From Taudactylus pleione (lineage: Eukaryota > Chordata > Amphibia > Anura > Myobatrachidae), in the NCBI GenBank assembly GCA_031769625.1, contig JAUIMM010000001.1, positions 434,001 to 498,000 on the forward strand: DNA of 64,000 nt. The letters run 5' to 3'. Shown piece after piece: positions 57,095-64,000 of this stretch (position 1 is the stretch's first letter; the number at the start of each line of letters is the position of its first letter). The position numbers and the translations under genes are program-made. The notes under the pieces were generated by a model that saw only the letters and a program-made list of their open reading frames with translations, made no database searches and had not been told where the DNA came from.

Positions 57095-60000
57095 GAGTCT
57101 CCTATAACACACCCACAACACGTCCATGAGACTCCTATAACACACTCATGACACGTCCATGAGACTCCTATAACACACCCACTAACACGTCCATGAGACT
57201 CCTATAACACACCCATTAACACATCCATGAGACTCCTATAACACACTCATAACATGTCCATGAGACTCCTATAACACACCCATAACACGTCCAAGAGTCT
57301 CCTATAACACACCCATGACAAGTCCATGAGACTCCTATAGCATGCCCATAACACATCCATGAGACTCCTATAAAACACCCATAACACGTCCATGAGTCTC
57401 CTACAACACTCCAATAAAATGCCCATGACACTCCCATAACGCATCCATGAAACTCCTATAACACACCCACTAACACGTCCATGAGACTCCTATAAAACAC
57501 CCATAACACATCCATGAGACTCCTATAACACACCCATAACACGTCCATGAGACTCCTATAACACACCCATAACACGTCCATGAGACTCCTATAACACACC
57601 CATAACACGTCCATGAGACTCCTATAACACACCCACTAACACGTCCATGAGACTCCTATAACACACCCATAACACGTCCATGAGACTCCTATAACACACC
57701 CATAACACGTCCATGAGACTCTTATAACGCACCCATGACACGTCCATGAGTCTCCTATAACGCACCCACTAACACGTCCATGAGACTCCTATAACGCACC
57801 TATAACACGTCCATGAGACACCTATAACACACCCACTAACACGTCCAAGACTCCTATAACACTCCCATAACACACCCATAACACGTCCATGAGACTCCTA
57901 TAAAACACCCATAACACATCAATGAGACTCCTATAACACAGCCATAACACGTCCATGAGACTCCTATAACACACCCATAACACGTCCATGAGACTCCTAT
58001 AACACACCCACTAACACGTACATGAGACTCCTATAACACACCCATAACACGTCCATGAGACTCCTATAACGCACCCATAAGACGTCCATGAGACTCCTAT
58101 AACGCACCTATAACACGTCCATGAGACTCCTATAACGCTCCCATAACACGTTCATGAGACTCCTATAACGCACCCATGACACATCCATGAGACTCCTATA
58201 ACACAACCATAACACGTCCATGAGACTCCTATAACACACCCATGACACGTCCATGAGACTCCTATAACGCACCCATAACACGTCCATGAGACTCCTATAA
58301 AACACCCATAACACATCCATGAGACTCCTATAACGCTCCCATAACACGTCCATGAGACTCCTATGACACACCCATAACACGTCCATGAGGCTCCTATAAC
58401 ACACCCACTAACACGTCCATGAGACTCCTATAACGCACCCATGACACGTCCATGAGACTCCTATAACGCACCCATAACACGTCCATGAGACTCCTATAAC
58501 ATACGCATAACGCATCCATGAGACTCCTATAAAACACCCACTAACACGTCCATGAGACTCCTATAACACACCCATAACACGTCCATGAGACTCCTATAAC
58601 ACACCCATGACACGTCCATGAGACTCCTATAACACACCCATGACACGTCCATGAGACTCCTATAACACACCCATGACACGTCCATGAGACTCCTATAAAA
58701 CACTCATAACACGTCCATGAGACTCCTATAACACACCCATAACACGTCAATGAGACTCCTATAACACACCCATAACACGTCGATGAGACTCCTATAACAC
58801 ACCCATGACACGTCCATGAGACTCCTATAACACACCCATGACACCTCCATGAGACTCCTATAAAACACCCATAACTCGTCCATGAAACTCCTATAACACA
58901 CCCATAACGCATCCATGAGACTCCTATAAAACACCCATAACACGTCCATGAGACTCCTATAAAACACCCATAACACGTCCATGAGACTCCTATAACACAC
59001 CCATAACACGTCCATGAGACTCCTATAACACACCCACTAACACGTCCATGAGACTCCTATAACACACCCATAACAAGTCCATGAGACTCCTATAACACAC
59101 CCATAACGCATCCATGAGACTCCTATAACACACCCATAACGCGTCCATGAGACTCCTATAACACACCCATAACGCGTCCATGAGACTCCTATAACACACC
59201 CATAACGCGTCCATGAGACTCCTATAAAACACCCATGACACGTCCATGAGACTCCAATAACACTCCCATGACACATCCATGAGACTCCTATAACGCACCC
59301 ACTAACACGTCCATGAGACTCCTATAACACTCCCATAACACGTCCATGAGACTCCTATAACACACCCATAACTCGTCCATGAGACTCCTAAAGCACACCC
59401 ATAACATGTCCATGAGACTCCTATAAAACACCCATAACACATCCATGAGACTCCTATAACACACCCATAACACGTCCATGAGACTCCAATAACACTACCA
59501 CTAACACGTCCATGAGACTCCTATAACACACCCATAATGCATCCATGAGACTCCTATAACACACACATGACGTGTCCATGAGACTCCTATAACACTCCCA
59601 TAACACAACCATGAGACTCCTATAACGCTCCAATAACACGTCCATGAGACTCCTATAACGCACCCATAACACGTCCATGAGACTCCTATAACGCACCCAT
59701 AACACGTCCATGAGACTCCAATAACACTCCCATAGCACGTCCATGAGACTCCTATAACACACCCATAACACGTACATGAGACTCGTATAACACTCCCAAA
59801 ACACGTCCATGAGACTCCTATAACGCACCCATAACACGTCCATGAGACTCCTATAACGCACCCATAACACGTCCATGAGACTCCTATAACTCTCCCATAA
59901 CACGTCCATGAGACTCCTATAACGCACCCATAACACGTCCATGAGACTCCAATAACGCACCCATAACACGTCCATGAGACTCCTATAACGCACCCATAAC

Positions 60001-63000
60001 ACGTACATGAGACTCCTATAACACTCCCATAACACGTGCATGAGACTCCTATAACGCACCCAAGACACATCCATGAGACTCCTATAAAACACCCATAACA
60101 AGTCCATGAGACTCCTATAACACACCCATAACACGTCCATGAGACTCCTATAACACACCCATAACACGTCCATGAGACTCCTATAACACACCCATAACAC
60201 GTCCATGAGACTCCTATAACACACCCACTAACACGTCCATGAGACTCCTATAACACACCCATAACACGTCCATGAGACTCCTATAACACACCCATAACAC
60301 GTCCATGAGACTCTTATAACGCACCCATGACACATCCATGAGTCTCCTATAACGCACCCACTAACACGTCCATGAGACTCCTATAACGCACCTATAACAC
60401 GTCCATGAGACACCTATAACACACCCACTAACACGTCCAAGACTCCTATAACACTCCCATAACACACCCATAACACGTCCATGAGACTCCTATAAAACAC
60501 CCATAACACATCAATGAGACTCCTATAACACAGCCATAACACGTCCATGAGACTCCTATAACACACCCATAACACGTCCATGAGACTCCTATAACACACC
60601 CACTAACACGTACATGAGACTCCTATAACACACCCATAACACGTCCATGAGACTCCTATAACGCACCCATAAGACGTCCATGAGACTCCTATAACGCACC
60701 TATAACACGTCCATGAGACTCCTATAACGCTCCCATAACACGTTCATGAGACTCCTATAACGCACCCATGACACATCCATGAGACTCCTATAACACAACC
60801 ATAACACGTCCATGAGACTCCTATAACACACCCATGACACGTCCATGAGACTCCTATAACGCACCCATAACACGTCCATGAGACTCCTATAAAACACCCA
60901 TAACACATCCATGAGACTCCTATAACGCACCCATGACACGTCCATGAGACTCCTATAACACTCCCATGACACGTCCATGAGACTCCTATAAAACACCCAT
61001 AACACATCCATGAGACTCCTATAACGCTCCCATAACACGTCCATGAGACTCCTATGACACACCCATAACACGTCCATGAGGCTCCTATAACACACCCACT
61101 AACACGTCCATGAGACTCCTATAACGCACCCATGACACGTCCATGAGACTCCTATAACGCACCCATAACACGTCCATGAGACTCCTATAAAATACGCATA
61201 ACGCATCCATGAGACTCCTATAAAACACCCACTAACACGTCCATGAGACTCCTATAACACACCCATAACACGTCCATGAGACTCCTATAACACACCCATG
61301 ACACGTCCATGAGACTCCTATAACACACCCATGACACGTCCATGAGACTCCTATAACACACCCATGACACGTCCATGAGACTCCTATAAAACACTCATAA
61401 CACGTCCATGAGACTCCTATAACACACCCATAACACGTCAATGAGACTCCTATAACACACCCATAACACGTCGATGAGACTCCTATAACACACCCATGAC
61501 ACGTCCATGAGACTCCTATAACACACCCATGACACCTCCATGAGACTCCTATAAAACACCCATAACTCGTCCATGAAACTCCTATAACACACCCATAACG
61601 CATCCATGAGACTCCTATAAAACACCCATAACACGTCCATGAGACTCCTATAAAACACCCATAACACGTCCATGAGACTCCTATAACACACCCATAACAC
61701 GTCCATGAGACTCCTATAACACACCCACTAACACGTCCATGAGACTCCTATAACACACCCATAACAAGTCCATGAGACTCCTATAACACACCCATAACGC
61801 ATCCATGAGACTCCTATAACACACCCATAACGCGTCCATGAGACTCCTATAACACACCCATAACGAGTCCATGAGACTCCTATAAAACACCCATGACACG
61901 TCCATGAGACTCCAATAACACTCCCATGACACATCCATGAGACTCCTATAACGCACCCACTAACACGTCCATGAGACTCCTATAACACTCCCATAACACG
62001 TCCATGAGACTCCTATAACACACCCATAACACGTCCATGAGACTCCTAAAGCACACCCATAACACGTCCATGAGACTCCTATAAAACACCCATAACACAT
62101 CCATGAGACTCCTATAACACACCCATAACACGTCCATGAGACTCCAATAACACTACCACTAACACGTCCATGAGACTCCTATAACACACCCATAATGCAT
62201 CCATGAGACTCCTATAACACACACATGACGTGTCCATGAGACTCCTATAACACTCCCATAACACAACCATGAGACTCCTATAACGCTCCAATAACACGTC
62301 CATGAGACTCCTATAACGCACCCATAACACGTCCATGAGACTCCTATAACGCACCCATAACACGTCCATGAGACTCCAATACTACTCCCATAGCACGTCC
62401 ATGAGACTCCTATAACACACCCATAACACGTACATGAGACTCGTATAACACTCCCAAAACACGTCCATGAGACTCCTATAACGCACCCATAACACGTCCA
62501 TGAGACTCCTATAACGCACCCATAACACGTCCATGAGACTCCTATAACTCTCCCATAACACGTCCATGAGACTCCTATAACGCACCCATAACACGTCCAT
62601 GAGACTCCAATAACGCACCCATAACACGTCCATGAGACTCCTATAACGCACCCATAACACGTACATGAGACTCCTATAACACTCCCATAACACGTGCATG
62701 AGACTCCTATAACGCACCCAAGACACATCCATGAGACTCCTATAAAACACCCATAACACGTCCATGAGACTCCTATAACACTCCCATAACACATCCATGA
62801 GACTCCTATAACGCACCCATAACACATCCATGAGACTCCAATAACGCACCCATAACACATCCATGAGACTCCTATAACGCACCCATAACACATCCATGAG
62901 ACTCCTATAACGCACCCATAACACATCCATGAGACTCCTATAAAACACCCATAACACGTCCATGAGACTCCTATTACACACCCATAACACGTCCATGAGA

Positions 63001-63745
63001 CTCCTATAACACACCCACTAACACGTCCATGAGACTCCTATAACGCACCCATGTCACGTCCATGAGACTCCTATAACGCACCCATGACACGTCCATGAGA
63101 CTCCTATAACACTCCCATAACGCATCCATGAGACTCCTATAAAACACCCACTAACACGTCCATGAGACACCTATAAAACACCCACTAACACGTCCATGAG
63201 ACTCCTATAACACACCCATGACACGTCCATGAGACTCCTATAACACACCCATGACACGTCCATGAGACTCCTATAAAACACCCATGACACGTCCATGAGA
63301 CTCCTATAACACACCCAAAACACGTTCATGAGACTCCTATAACACACCCATAACACGTCCATGAGACTCCTATAACACACCCATAACACGTCCATGAGAC
63401 TCCTATAAAACACCCATGACACGTCTGTGAGACTCCTATAACACACCCATGACACATCCATGAGACTCCTATAAAACACCCATAACACGTCCATGAGACT
63501 CCTATAAAACACCCATGACACGTCCATGAGACTCCAATAACACTCCCATGACACATCCATGAGACTTAAATAACACTTCCATAACATGCCCATGAGACTC
63601 CTATAACACACCCATAACGCATCCATGAGACTCCTATAAAACAACCATAACACGTCCATGAGACTCCTATAACACTCCCATAACACGTCCATGAGACTCC
63701 TATAACACACCCACTAACACGTCCTTGAGATGACACGTCCATGAG
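57095..63745. repeat. Satellite block equivalent to 42167-48945
   Basis: Markers match at offset 14,927 up to about 58300, then 14,828 (a loss of 99 bp, three units, near 58320), then 14,795 (a further 33 bp, one unit, lost near 61866). The rare junction GTCCTTGAGATGACACG recurs at 63721. After about 63750 the order of variants differs from the earlier copies. Confidence 0.8.
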
Positions 63746-64000
63746 ACTCCTATAACACACCCATGACACGTCCATGAGACTCCTATAAAACACCCATGAC
63801 ACGTCCATGAGTCTCCTATAACACACCCATAACACGTCCATGAGACTCCTATAACACACCCATGACAAGTCCATGAGACTCCTATAGCATGCCCATAACA
63901 CGTCCATGAGACTCCTATAACACACCCATAACACGTCCATGAGACTCCTATAACACACCCACTAACACGTCCATGAGACTCCTATAACACACCCATAACA

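Larger units (their letters stand above)
38973..64000. repeat. 33-bp satellite array, about 25 kb, open at right
   Basis: About 750 units, each of three 11-mers: CCATGAGACTC, CTATAACACAC and CCATAACACGT. Common variants are CCATGACACGT, CTATAACGCAC, CTATAAAACAC and a 34-bp form with CCACTAACACGT. One CpG (ACGT) and one TATAA occur in nearly every unit. On the minus strand two of three frames lack stops in the consensus (repeating CYRSLMDVLWV or YGCVIGVSWTC). On the plus strand all three frames are closed. Recurring multi-kilobase patterns show higher-order organisation. The array reaches the window end. Chromosomal position (centromeric, subtelomeric or interstitial) cannot be told. Confidence 0.97.

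Noticed and set aside
38973..64000. CRISPR array
   Set aside because: The units are contiguous near-identical 33-mers with no unique spacers, and the surroundings are vertebrate-type repeats.

Overview
This window looks like repeat-rich, non-coding vertebrate DNA, most likely from an amphibian (anuran). The reasons are the dense mix of hAT and Harbinger-like non-autonomous elements, an L1-type ORF1 fossil, a spliceless TMEM179 first-exon remnant, and a very long simple-monomer satellite. The species call is inference. I see no intact host gene, no rRNA or tRNA gene and no CRISPR array.

Layout. Positions 1-3119 hold the right-hand part of an internally deleted hAT element, which cuts into an L1-type retroposon (ORF1 remnant 3312-4194). 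Positions 4200-12960 carry repeat fragments, a C-rich minisatellite (7240-8445), chains of consecutive hairpins (8535-9318 and 11612-12119), a decayed TMEM179 exon (10871-11062) and a retroposon tail. Positions 12965-20568 are a Russian doll. An element with GGGC..GATTCAG ends contains a 28-bp minisatellite, and into that minisatellite a 5,572-bp hAT element (14734-20305) inserted with an exact 8-bp target duplication. That hAT carries a nearly complete BED-finger transposase on the minus strand, broken by one in-frame TAG. Upstream of the gene lie eight or so 160-bp repeats, most with a CACGTG E-box, and then a TATA box.

Positions 20569-38780 are a patchwork of non-autonomous DNA elements. 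Several have precise target duplications (26394-26758, 30824-31224, 33024-34155, 37860-38175). Several are built as serial palindromes whose arms differ between copies but stay complementary. A stretch at about 29504-30430 looks free of repeats.

Positions 38797-64000 are one continuous satellite. Its left edge is made of 22-bp dimers of an 11-bp unit, which pass exactly at 38973 into 33-bp trimers. Those trimers are organised in higher-order blocks (about 1.2, 2.7, 6.3 and 8.6 kb) and run off the window end. Because 33 is divisible by three, two minus-strand frames stay open for long stretches. I regard these as artefacts of the repeat, not genes.

The most unusual signals are the hairpin-chain elements with apparent arm-to-arm covariation, the 11-22-33 bp satellite transition, and the E-box tandem array between the TATA box and the start codon of the hAT transposase.
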